Assembly: GCF_040412425.1 (NCBI RefSeq)
Contig: NC_089749.1
Location: forward strand, 41,109,239-41,173,238
Length of the DNA: 64,000 nucleotides
Direction of reading: 5' to 3'
DNA from: Macrobrachium rosenbergii
Taxonomy: Eukaryota > Arthropoda > Malacostraca > Decapoda > Palaemonidae
Under the pieces are notes generated by a model that did no database searches, was not told the DNA's origin, and was given only the letters and a program-made list of their open reading frames with translations. The position numbers and the translations under genes are program-made. Below are positions 32,734 to 42,974 of this stretch, piece by piece (the stretch's first letter is position 1; the number at the start of each line of letters is the position of its first letter).

Positions 32734-32827
32734 CTCAGGTTTGTATACTAAGGAAAAATACAATTTACTCTAAAAAACCGATTTGTTCCGACACATTATA
32801 CAACCCATCGGTCCTTTACATTAGGAA
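32734..32827 (-). repeat. Internal complementary region of the deleted DIRS element
   Basis: 32734-32777 (CTCAGGTTTGTATACTAAGG and following) is the near-complement of 32492-32536. 32780-32827 (GATTTGTTCCGACACATTAT and following) is the diverged complement of 36793-36842. The layout equals that of the nested element at 13887-13974, with more divergence. Confidence 0.72.
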
Positions 32828-32895
32828 GACTCACTGGTTGAAGGAGGAATCTGAGTGAGTTTCTATGAACTGACTGGAGTTCACTACACCTTGGA

Positions 32896-33210
32896 TTGAA
32901 TTGAATATAGGATTTAGGCCAAAAGCCAAGCACTGGGACCTATGAAGCCATTCGGTGCTGAAACGGAAATTGACAGTAAAAGGTTTGAAAGGAGTAACAA
33001 GAGGAAAACCTCGCAGTTGCAATATGAATCAATTGTTAGGAGAGGGTGGAAAGTAAGATGGAAGACAGAGAATATGAAAGGAGGTACCATAAAAGGAATG
33101 AAAGAGGTTGCAGATGGGGGCCGAAGGCACACTGCAAAGAACCTTAAGTAAAGGCTACAATACACTGCATGAGGTGCACTGATGGCACTACCCCACTACA
33201 GGGTCGGTCG
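32896..33210 (+). mobile_element. 315-bp dispersed repeat with target-site duplication
   Basis: The 11-bp word CTACACCTTGG occurs at 32885-32895 and again at 33211-33221, flanking the insert exactly. The insert starts ATTGAATTGAATATAGGATT and contains AGCCAAGCACTGGGACC, and a partial copy lies at 9895-9965. It has no convincing coding frame; the 83-codon minus frame is not conserved in any motif I know. It could be a SINE or a nonautonomous retroelement. The TSD length points to target-primed insertion. Confidence 0.7.
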
Positions 33211-33699
33211 CTACACCTTGGGTTCCCTTCCTGGTCGACAGAGCGAGGAAGGGAAAACCTGCCTCTGACAAAGTGATCGGGTTGTAAGAAAGGCGAGATT
33301 AATTGTCCGATTTCTGGGCTTTTTTCTTATGAATGAGGAAGATGTCATTTCATACAAAATAAGCTAGGATGAACCTTAAAAAGTTGGCAACAGTAACGCA
33401 AATACTGTACAAGTACTGTATCGGGTTTGTCTTATTGTCATGATCTCCTTCCTCCCCTTGCTAGAGGAAAGAGTGGGTTTGCTTCTATGATCCTGAAAGG
33501 AAATAGAATGGAAGCTAGAAGTGTAACCTTACCTGCATTGACCGCCAGATCCAGCATGTAACTGCACATCCACTCTCTACCCGCATGGAGTGGGCCAGGA
33601 TGAAGACAAGGAAAGACCAGTCTCTCCCATACTCATTCCCACATCCACAACCACATATCTTAGGGGAGATGCAACCCTGTCCTGTTAGAGGAGCCGGGT

Positions 33700-34770
33700 A
33701 TGCTAAACAACTTGCTGAGCAGCCATCACAGGTCCCAAGGAAATGGTGCCCAAGGACTTGTGGGCAACATCCCAAAGGTAGAAAGAAGTGAAGGTGGTTT
33801 GTTGAGACCACACCCCTGCTTTCAATACCTGAGGAACTGACAGGTTCTTCCGTGAATGCAAGGGTTGGACCAATGCTCCAGACTTTGTGAGCTTTCGGAC
33901 AGAAGGTACCAGTGTCATCTTCACCAGCACAGAGTACTCTCTCCTAATCATCTCACGAAAACAGAAAGAAATTCGTGTTCTTGGACACCTCTTTCTTGGT
34001 CATGCCAGCACTAACGAAGAGTTGTCGACGCTCAGGCCAGAGATGGTGAGTTCTCTTCAGATAGCGCCACAGCACTCTAACAGGACACAGTAGCATCTCG
34101 TTTGGGTCATTACAGTACCTACAAAGTCCTCTAGGGAGGGGATCATAAAGGACTTGAACCTAGTGTCAGGGACTGATGGGTTCTGAGTCTTCACTACAAA
34201 GTCCAGGGCGAAATCGAGCCTAACTGATCCCCATCCCCTCAAGTGTTTAACATCGAAGGAAAGTCCGCAAAGTTCTCCTACTCTCTTCGTCCCGAGGGTC
34301 AGATCCCTGTCTGACGACTCTCGTAAAGGCTCGTATGGTACACGAGTCAGGCTCCTTAGAACGAGAGTCATATCCCACGCAAGGGGCCTGAGGTCCCTGG
34401 GTGAGCAAGATCTCTCAAAGCTTCTCATCAGTACATAAAGAAATCTCAAAAGAAGAGGATATATCTACTCACTTCAGCCGAGTGCAGCTCTGTAGCCTTT
34501 TACTGGTGAGACGGAGAGAAGCTTCTCTCAGCGAAGAAAGACGAAGTCCACGACCTGCTGAACAATAGCTCTGACTGGAGAGATACCCCATCTACGACAC
34601 AAACCACATAAGATTGTCCACTTTCCCTGGTATACCACTGCAGAGGACTGCCTGAGGTGTCCAGCCATCTCCATTGCTGCATGACGCAAAAAGCCCCTTG
34701 CTCACAGGAGATGCTGGATAACCGCCAGCCATGAAGACACAAGGACTGCACTGCCTGGTGGTACCGCATT
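33700..34770 (-). pseudogene. DIRS tyrosine recombinase, near complete, degenerate
   Basis: The frames run 34769-34500 (linker), 34449-34057 and 33951-33703. 34449-34057 covers WDMTLVLRSLTRVPYEPLRE and continues into the catalytic domain (SSDRDLTLGTKRVGELCGLS, with the first catalytic Arg in RVGEL). 33951-33703 holds the end: VRKLTKSGALVQP where HxVRK is expected, so the His of HxxR appears replaced by Pro or Ser; LSVQQVLKAG-like sequence; and FTSFYLWDVAH with the likely nucleophilic Tyr. It terminates after MAAQQVV. Several shifts lie between 34060 and 33950. The enzyme joins the circular intermediate to the target. This copy is inactive. Confidence 0.75.
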
Positions 34771-34954
34771 ACATGGGGTTAACACAGCAGGTTGGGCCAG
34801 GGAGGAATCTCTCTCGGTGCCTCGGAAAGAAGAGCTAGCAGGTAGGGATACCAAACAGCCTGGGGCCATTTGGGAGCCACCAGAATCCGTCCTGAGATTC
34901 GGGGTAATCATCACTTTGCTGATCACCCTGCGAATCATTGTCTGGAGGAAAGGC

Positions 34955-36110
34955 TTAGGCAGAGAGGTTATCCCATAGGTGTTGGAACGCGTCCTCCACA
35001 GCGGCCCACAAGTCCAGCATGACCGAACAGAAGACCTGAAGGTTCCTGCTGTGCTGGGTGGTGAACAGATCTATGACTGGATGCCCCCACAGATCAAACA
35101 ACCTCTCCGCGATGTCTGGATGAAGGGACCACTCTGTCCCTATCACCTCATTCTGGCAGCTGAGCTTGTCTGCCACTACATTCCCCTTGCCTGGAATGTA
35201 CCTGGCTGACAGCTCTACCTAGTGGGCCAGAACCCAATTGTGCACCTGCATTGTCAACTGATGAAGCAGAAGGGACACCAGGCCCCCTTGTTTGTTGATT
35301 TATGCCACTGCCGTGGTGTTGTCGCTCATCAACACCACGGAGTGTTCCATCACTCAATAATGAAACTTTTGGAGGTCCAGGAAGCCACCTTGAGTTCCAG
35401 GATGTTGATGTGAAGGTAATTGTTGTCTTGGTGCCACACTCCCAAAGTCAGCAACTCCTCAAGGTGTGTGCCCCATCCCTCAGTCAATGCGTCCAAGAAC
35501 AGAAGTATGTCCAGAGGGGGAGTATGTAGGCATACTCCTATTAAGAGGTTCCTGTCATCCATCCACCAGTCTATAAGTCCTCTCTCACCTCCTCCGAACG
35601 AGGGATGAGAAAGGGCTGGGGGTCTCGAGACTGGGACCAATACTCCTTCAGTCGCCACTGCAGGGACTGAAGGTGTAGACGCCTACAAGGGACCAGCTTC
35701 TCCAGTGACGACAGGTGACTGATGACTTGCCATTGCTGAGCTGGCTGCTCCTATCGAGACAGGAACAGCTGTGCTGCCTTCCTGAACCTGCTGATATGAG
35801 AGTCTAAGGGGAAGACTCTTGCTGCTGCCGTATATATCAGCATGCCCAGGTACTTCATCCTCTGCTTAGGGGTGAGATCTGGCTTTTCGAGATTTACTAA
35901 GATCCCTAGATCACAGCAAAACTCAAGGAGCCAACCCAGGTCCTGTAGTGCTCACCAGGAAAACTAATCGTCGAGATACCTCAATAGACATATCCTATGC
36001 GAATGGGCCCAAGCTGACACTAGGTAAAATCTCATGTGAACACCTGGGGAGTGGTTGAGAGCCTGAAACAGAGTGCCCTGAATTGGAACACGATCTCTTC
36101 GAGGATAAAG
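34955..36110 (-). pseudogene. DIRS RNase H and RT end (deleted element)
   Basis: 35176-34955 has ADKLSCQNEVIGTEWSLHPD followed by WGHPVIDLFTTQHSRNLQVF, the fixed block after RNase H. 35658-35350 covers the RNase H start. The RT end is in 36308-35964, closing with RICLLRYLDD and then a stop, so motif C is present but motifs A and B are lost to the deletion. Frame changes are frequent. Confidence 0.7.
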
Positions 36111-36114
36111 CAAG

Positions 36115-36662
36115 GGCCCCCCAAGAGGAGGTTGTCCTGATCGTCCCTCCCACCGTCGTTCCACGCCAGACAAAGCAAGAGAAGAAGACACAGGGGAGTC
36201 CTCTCCCAAAGGAGAGACAGCCAGAAGGGGAAGTTTGCCGGGAGAAAGAAATGATTCCGAAGGGTTAGCCACCAGGGGAGTCATCGGGGGCATATAACCC
36301 TCAGACAATGTCTTGGAAGGCTTCCTCCTGTACTATTTCCTCCCCTCAAACTTTGCCCACTGCTCAGCTGACCAGGAGCAACACTCAGCATGTGTAGATA
36401 CTCGTGAACACACATGCCCCTGAAGAGGAGCAAAGGGCATGCGGGTCCACATCAGCATTAGACCTGAAGCCACTACACTTCTTCCCACCAACCCCAGGAC
36501 ACACATGCTGGGGGAAAGCAGGCTTACAAGGTTTATTTCTTTCATGAGCTTGCATAATGAAAACAAACACATAAAGCAACCAAAGCAAGGAAAAACGAAA
36601 AGATTCCACTGGGAAAACAGCTCAACAGCAGTCAGGGCAAGGAGAGAGAAACACGTCTGCAT
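36115..36662 (-). pseudogene. DIRS gag N-terminal fragment (deleted element)
   Basis: The frames 36662-36333 and 36609-36385 hold HVCPGVGGKKCSGFRS, the same block as in the intact-length gag at 29304-28744 (RVCPGVGGKKCNTFRS). A Cys-rich segment DPHALCSSSGACVF and CSWSAEQWAKFEGRK follow. 36308-36120 continues the linker and then runs directly into RT sequence at about 36115, which is the deletion junction. Confidence 0.7.
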
Positions 36663-36842
36663 CGCACAACAGCCGAAAGCAAATGGGAATGTTTACATCT
36701 GGGCAGGCAGGACTTCCGCCTCCTGGACGGTAATTAACTGCCTAACCACCTTGTTCAAAAGTTCAACGGCCATTTCCAGCTTTGCTGAAAGTAATTCCTA
36801 ATGTAAAGGACCAATGGTTTTGTATATCATGTTGAAACAATT

Positions 36843-37673
36843 GGGACTTAGGAAAACTTATTAGCCTTTCCAGGGTAAAACCGGCAGTCCCTAAACTGAT
36901 GGCAATTGACCAAGTAGGCCTAATGTTATTTTTGGAGGTTTTCATATGTTGTAATCAATATAATATGTCACTTGGAGGTCTGCACCATCAGCTACAACCA
37001 CTGCTCATCACTTGTATACTGGCTAGGTTAGGATGCATCCTAGTGAAAGAAGCTTCTGACCTACTTTGGAGTAAGCTGTGACCTGAGGAGGAAAACACAC
37101 ATCTCTTCTACACTTCTATTTTCACCGCTCCCTTTGAAATTCACCTGACTCATGAAAGAAGTCTCCCCATTCACTAATTCCCCATCTGACGGTTCTCTGT
37201 CTCTCAAGAAACACACACCCATGTCGAATGATAACCTTACTGGGGTCTAAGTAATTATTTAGAAGAACTCTCCATGACATGGAGATGTCATTAATTATAG
37301 AAATTTCTTGACTGAACAATATAGCGTTAGTATGCAGAGTAGAGGGTGTATATATTACAGCACAGGTGAAGTACTTTGAGAAATTTACTATGATACTTTA
37401 TGCAATTTACGCCTACTCTCTTTCATGTTTTTACATTCATCCCCGTGGGGCTGGTACTAGCCTAAACACAGAGTCCCACAGAGTTTTTCTGTAAAATGAC
37501 CTCGCAGGCCTCATAGAAAAGTACAAAATCAATTTACCACTAGCCAGGGATATTCAACAGCTGACCTAATCTACAGGTAAGAGGGGACCATTCCTAGCTG
37601 CTTTGATTCACTGGCATGGTTGAGACTTTCGCCTTTGCAACGTTGTTATTGTTGATATAAATTATAAGTACAT
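36843..37673. other. Unrecognised
   Basis: Short frames only. No element end or motif seen. Confidence 0.35.
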
Positions 37674-37868
37674 CGAGGAATTTATTTCTGGTGATGGAAA
37701 TTCATTTCTCAGTATAATGTGGTTCACATTCCACAATAAGCTGTAAGTCCCGTTGCTAGGTAACCAACTGGTTCTTAGCCACGTAAAATAAATCTAATCC
37801 TTCAGGCCAGCCCTAGGAGAGCTGTTAATCAGCTCAGTGGTCTGGTTAAACTAAGATATACTTAACTT
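37674..37868 (+). mobile_element. SINE body and tail, 5' truncated
   Basis: The stretch from GAGGAATTTATTTCTGGTGA to GGTCTGGTTAAACTAAGATA matches the reverse complement of the SINE at 50854-51070 along its whole length. The tRNA-like head is missing. Confidence 0.7.
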
Positions 37869-37981
37869 GATTTAGGATATGTAAAAGTATCTGCATTATA
37901 AGCAATTTATGTAATAAAGTTTAAACCATTGAATCCTCCAACAATAAAACTTTATAAGCTGCCAGTGAGACTCCAGCCAGC

Positions 37982-38026
37982 CATTTTTGCATGAAAAACC
38001 ACTTGGGGGTTTTTCATGCAAAAATG
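37982..38026. repeat. Perfect 19-bp hairpin
   Basis: 37982-38000 (CATTTTTGCATGAAAAACC) and 38008-38026 are exact reverse complements with a seven-base loop. The surrounding DNA is unrecognised. Confidence 0.85.
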
Positions 38027-39854
38027 ACTAAGCCTAGGCCTAGTAAATGACAGGGCACTAAACCTAAAAATACCAACCTAACGTGACCGATGGGTGTTTA
38101 CTAGTTACAATGTTGCCCTATTATCTATGGTGGGGGGGGCATGTCTTACCATATAGCCTATGTAGTAATTTGATTAATTTTGTATTTATCATTTACACAG
38201 AGTTTACAGGGTTCAACATAGAGAATGAAGAGTTTTCAAAAATGTAGGTTACAATTTCATATCGTATATTGGCAACTTATAAAATAATACCCCTGCAACA
38301 ACCAAATATGGTAGGCCAAAGTCGGATCTGATAAGCTGCTTGGGGGGATGTACAGTAGCTTAACGTTAGGTGCCCTACAGCCCAGGTCTAGGCTAATCCG
38401 TGAATTGAAACACCTGGCCTACTACCACACAGAGCCTACGGAATCATTTACATTAAAAATAATGTAATTATCAATCATCTGATGAAGTCACTACTAATTC
38501 AACCAGCGCTCACCTCTCACAATAAATAATCTCCAAAATGCCTACGGTGGCTTTGCTATATACCTCTCATGGTATATAAACTTCCAGTCAACAAGGCCTT
38601 ATCTACCAGATGTAAACAAAACATAACAATATCAAATCCGGAGTCATGTTTTAAAAAATATTTTCTGGGCTCTTTACCATAATAAGTTATATCATAGCTA
38701 ACAAAAATTTATTAAATACACTAAACAAAGTCGTCGACTTTTATTACACATGCTACCTCGGGAATGTTAGCATATGATATATAGTTTGGGTGCTGATTTC
38801 ACCGCAGACGCCTGCCAGATGAAGATTTCTATCTAAATGTATAGTACTTAATATTATTTTCAGCAGGTTGACATTCCATTCGCCCAACTGTTTATATCTT
38901 TTGGTAATCATGGTATATTGATGATTGTTGCTTGGACAGTATTTAACCGTTATTTGTATCTGACCACAATTCGGTTATTTTGTATTGATTTGTACACTTG
39001 GCAACATCATCCGCAACTCGACTCCATGACTGAGAACGCTCAGCATCTACGCTGGCCAAAATCCAAACAATTTTTGGATGCAGAGGTTTACATTACTATT
39101 ATCTTTTGGTAAGATATGTTCTTACCATGCCTACAGTGAAATTTTCTGGAAGTTCTATTCAGGAAGTAAAAATAACATTATCTTCTTTTTGTTAGTTATC
39201 GCACTACTTCTCCAAACTGATACAAAAGAGCGCTAACTTTAAATTTTCAGAACCAGCGAAATTGATACAGATTTGTTCATTACAAAACATAAAGTAAAGG
39301 TGATCCGTGATGGCCAAGTCAACTCTTTTAATATGAATTTCGTGTTTTGTTCACAATTTAAAGGAACTCGCTCGGAAAATAGTTTACCTTTTATTAAGAG
39401 TTAAAAATTGCGGCTATTCCGAGACTACAAAAGTCAAGTATTTAGGCAAAAATCTAAAACATTTTCAGTGACTAAGGAAGAATTCCTCTACTTGGGGATA
39501 TTCAAAACGAAATTTCTATAGTAATAAATGTCAGCCTATGAACTACCAATATGAATATAATTCTAGTATTTTTTTTAATTCTCCAAAGGCAAGAAATTTT
39601 TTATTGACTGGGCTTATGGACTGGCGTCAAGCATTGACGTTTTTAAATGCTGGAAGGCGGCCAGCTTGATTTCACTGTTAAATAGCTTATCTCCTATTAA
39701 ATGGAAAAAGCTTCTGCAATTTCAGAGTCTTTCTGATATTTCACTTAAATGGAAATGATGGCTTTTTTCTAGTTTACAAGACTTTGTTTATAGAGTCTTC
39801 AAGGTAAAACCGAGTGAGTTATTAATAGCACTGCAATATATGAAAACTTTCATG
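38027..39854. other. Long unrecognised AT-rich stretch
   Basis: No frame above 65 codons and no motif on either strand. No clear repeat to other parts of the window. It may be ordinary intergenic DNA. Confidence 0.4.
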
Positions 39855-40339
39855 AAATTTTCAACGTGAGGTGGAAACGGTCGTCGAACTTGGTAACAAG
39901 GTGGTTAACTGTGGTTATTGGGGTTAAATGGCGGAATATCCCTCACTCGCCTGTCTTTTCCTACCTCTTTCTCCTTCGGCCTCAGGGACAAAGTGGGATG
40001 GTTGAAAATGTAACTGCGATTAGAGGCTCTGGATTATATGCCTTGCAAAAATACAAATTATGTACTTTCAAGATTTATTTGTTCCTACGAAAATGCAAAC
40101 CATCACCTTTTATAGATTCATTCCTTAGGTGGCAGGTCATCTTTTCCAACTTACAGGAAGTTACAAACCAACCCAGAACTGCCACGATTGGGCAGCAGGA
40201 CCCTGTGCATCAGTAGGGGAAAGATCTGAGGACCATCTGCTATCTCCAGAAGGTTGCATAAATCATAAGGCAGCCATATCTTTGGGTCAGAATATGGCTC
40301 TACAGACAGCCATCCACCCCATTTATTCTTTACGATTCA

Positions 40340-40800
40340 GGACGTGAACCCTATTCATATGGAACAAGTCCACAAGAGCCACTGATTTGAAATTCAAGCT
40401 TCTAAAGAATATGGTATTCATCTGGAAGAAGCAGCAGAAGGTAACAGGAAATACAGAAAGAAGAGATCATTTATTATAAAACAAAAAATAAATTAATTAA
40501 TACACAGATCAAAATGCAAATTATTAAAATACAAAGAGAATTGTATTAGGGTAGTAATGCGTTGCATTTCTGCTTGAACTTTCAAAGTTCCAGTTGCACG
40601 ATGTCCTCTGAGAGGCTGTTCCACAGTCCAACGGTGTAGTATATAAATGACATCTGGAACCGAGAGGTTCACAGCGAAGCCCATTTACTGCATTTTGGTG
40701 CTGCTGTTCAGCAAATCTGGTTGCTCTCGGCGGGAAAAGAGTACAGTATATAAAGAACAAATTTTTAATGTGCAAGATCTCTGTTAACATACAACTTATG
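40340..40800 (-). mobile_element. LINE 3' end
   Basis: On the minus strand, at about 40650-40550, the frame gives YTVGLWNSLSEDIVQLELSK, the common LWNSLPxDIV block near the end of LINE ORF2. The left part (40340-40420: CACTGATTTGAAATTCAAGC) recurs at about 63922-64000, so it belongs to a dispersed repeat. Upstream RT is absent. Confidence 0.5.
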
Positions 40801-40819
40801 AAAAACTGACACAAGAGAC

Positions 40820-41090
40820 CAGTGGTGCAACGGGGGGCGGTCCGCCCAAGTCGGCACTGTCCCGGTGGTTGGCATTCTGGTACCTTTGGAGCAGGTCTGG
40901 TCTGGCATAATTCTAGATTTTCTAGCATATTTCGTCTGATCGGAACACTAAACAGCGGTTTGTCGACTCTGATTCAGATGTTAAGGCTTAAAATGTGGGT
41001 TTAATCATTTTAGTATTTTTTAGCACGGGGACATGGGCGGGGGACTCACAAGAGTCCACCCCGGCGCCACTAACGCTAGTTACGCCGCTG
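40820..41090. mobile_element. MITE-like unit
   Basis: The left end is CAGTGGTGCAAC. The right end, read in reverse complement, is CAGCGGCGTAAC. Both ends are followed by GC-rich blocks (GGGGGCGGTCCGCCC and GGCGCCGGGGTGGACTC). The unit is about 270 bp with no coding capacity. Superfamily unknown. Confidence 0.4.
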
Positions 41091-41745
41091 CAAAAGACCA
41101 TCCGTCGATACCCCAAGTTTTAACTGCTAATGGTCGGAAACAAACCTACCACCACGAATCACTATCTAAAATGAGATAAATCTCTGGCAGAAGCAAACAT
41201 CCACACTGGAGAAAAATATTCCAGTAAAGGAAGGACAAATGACCTGGAACAGGTTGCATTGATTTTATCACTGTTATTAGACCTTGCATACAATATCTAA
41301 TTTTCGTACGGCATTTTCTGACATTTTTATTAGATGTTCCTCAAAAGTACGATGTGAGACAAAAGTTACACCAAAATTAGTTTTAGCCTCAGACTCACTC
41401 AGCAGATTTCCATCCATCTGAAGGGGAGGATGGGGTGGAAAATTTGTTCAAGATCTGTTAAATAGCAGAGCAGGGGGTTAAACCTTAGTCGCTGAAGCTC
41501 AAGACTTGTTGCTTGGCTGAGTGGCCACCCACATCTATGCCCCATCCAGAATTTACTTGGGCTGAGCTGCTGCTTTGCAGGGAGAGTAAGAAGGAAAAAT
41601 TGAGAGATACCAGTCAATCTAGCATTTAACCCCGACTTTATGCTCTCCAAGTTAAGTGCTTTGCTGCTCAAAAGGAGCTGGGCGGCTACACAACCTGCTG
41701 AGCAGGCAGCCACCACAGGTCCCAGAGGAAAGGTGGCTGGAAACT

Positions 41746-42683
41746 GTTATATTTATGGCAATTATATGTCACCGTCTACGATGTACTTCGTATTACGTAT
41801 TTACCTGTAATAAGAGAGGAACGGTTGTTTATAACCATTCCATTCTCGTCGTCGAATATCATGGATGTGTGGCGATAGGTAAATACAATCTTCTGCTGTA
41901 AGTTTATTAAGCAGAGTGCACCGGACCGTGCAAGAGACAAAAAGAAGAGGTGAACACAAAACATACGAACGTATAAGCAATACAATACAAAACATACGAG
42001 CATCAAAGTTAAGCATACAACAAGGAATCATATTCTACTACATAAGGTAGAACTTACAAATCATGGTTAGTGAGGTCCTTCAAACAGGGTTCTATATTAT
42101 ACATGAGAATGACATTGCAGTACTTATACATCCTGTGCAATGCCTACGATCAGGTCACGTTCACCGTACGATATTTTCCATGATAGTTGCATAAGACGAC
42201 TTGCACTACAGAGTCACATAATGTATATTACATTTACATGACAGAAACCTGTAAGTAAAGCCCCTCAGGTAGGAGGTTCCTGTCAGTTAGCATCCGTGTG
42301 AGATCAAGCTTCCTCAAATATGACAGGTGGTTGACGAGATCTGGCAAAACTGCAGTGACTGGGGAAAAGTGCCCAAGTTTTTCGTTTGTTGCTAAGGGAT
42401 GAGACCCTTAGATCCAACCCTCCCAGTTTATCACAAAGTTACTCCTGTTTTGTAGTAACTATGCCTTTGAGGATGTCCCTTCAAACCAACTTGACCAGCA
42501 CCATATACCACATGAATGGTTCCAGGCTGATTAAAATATATATATTTATTTTATCGTTATTTAATATCTGTACAATCTTTTGATTACTGCCTTATTTTTC
42601 TTAAGTTTGCAATCTATTGTAGTAATTTAATTTAGCAGGATGGATACTCTCACAAATAACCAAAGGGCCTTTCACCAGCATAA
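41746..42683. other. Unrecognised
   Basis: Two overlapping 76-codon minus frames at 41776-42031 are hydrophobic without a family motif. Nothing else is seen. Confidence 0.3.
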
Positions 42684-42974
42684 AGCATAGAGCTTGGACT
42701 AAAAGACAATCCTGCTGCAGACATAGTAGAAGTACTTCCTACACCAGTCCCTCTGGTGCCCACTCATAGTGATGTGGCACACAGTCAGTACAGCCAGTAC
42801 CAGCTGATGCACCTGGCCTGTGGAAGACCAACACTTGGAGAGGGTGCAGATGAACTGGTATATGCACTGTCTTTTGAACATAATAAACACAACCCAGGGG
42901 CAGTGGCAAGCCACAAGATAGGTGGGGAGCAACATGATCACGAGCAAGTGGATCATCCTAGCACCAGCGAGTAG
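42684..42974 (+). CDS. Possible terminal coding exon, function unknown
   Basis: An open plus-strand frame runs from after a stop at 42681-42683 to a stop at 42972-42974, giving 96 codons. A possible acceptor (TTTCACCAG) lies just upstream at about 42671-42679. The composition looks coding: few rare residues, ordered segments such as ADIVEVLPTPVPLVPTHSD, GRPTLGEGADELVYALSFEH and the end EQHDHEQVDHPSTSE. I do not recognise a domain. There is no in-frame ATG near the start, so it would be an internal or last exon. It could also be a chance frame or a transposon scrap. Confidence 0.3.
   Translation, partial: SIELGLKDNPAADIVEVLPTPVPLVPTHSDVAHSQYSQYQLMHLACGRPTLGEGADELVYALSFEHNKHNPGAVASHKIGGEQHDHEQVDHPSTSE

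Larger units (their letters stand above)
32492..36842 (-). mobile_element. DIRS element with both ends, internally deleted
   Basis: The 3' terminal repeat lies at 32492-32726, the internal complementary region at 32734-32827 and the 5' terminal repeat at about 36680-36842. The interior holds recombinase (34770-33700), RNase H (35658-34955), the end of RT (about 36110-35650) and the gag N-terminal part (36662 to about 36115). Compared with the sister element at 23568-29486, the segment corresponding to about 25365-28795 is missing. RT motif C is followed directly by gag linker sequence. A 315-bp repeat is inserted at 32896-33210. The element is non-autonomous. Confidence 0.82.
39855..41745 (-). 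mobile_element. Remnant of a DIRS element (3' end)
   Basis: 39863-39910 (GTGGAAACGGTCGTCGAACT, AACAAGGTGGTTAACTG) resembles the 3' terminal repeat at 32560-32610. 40040-40125 (AAAATACAAATT, then TTTATTTGTTCCTACG, then CAAACCATCACCTTTTATAG) has the layout of the internal complementary region at 32734-32827. At 41745-41660 (minus) a block reading PLGPVVAA precedes a sequence like CTCAGCAGGTTGTGTAG, which is the recombinase C-terminus as at 33740-33700 with a four-base insertion. A LINE 3' end (about 40.34-40.80 kb) and a MITE-like unit (40.82-41.09 kb) have landed in between. Confidence 0.5.

Noticed and set aside
41776..42031. Hydrophobic minus-strand frames as a small membrane protein
   Set aside because: Two different frames overlap, neither has a start context or splice signals, and AT-rich DNA gives such frames by chance.
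42240..42360. Similarity to the DIRS RT-RNase H junction (CTTCCTCAAATATGACAGGT)
   Set aside because: The match is one short, diverged word without neighbouring domain support.
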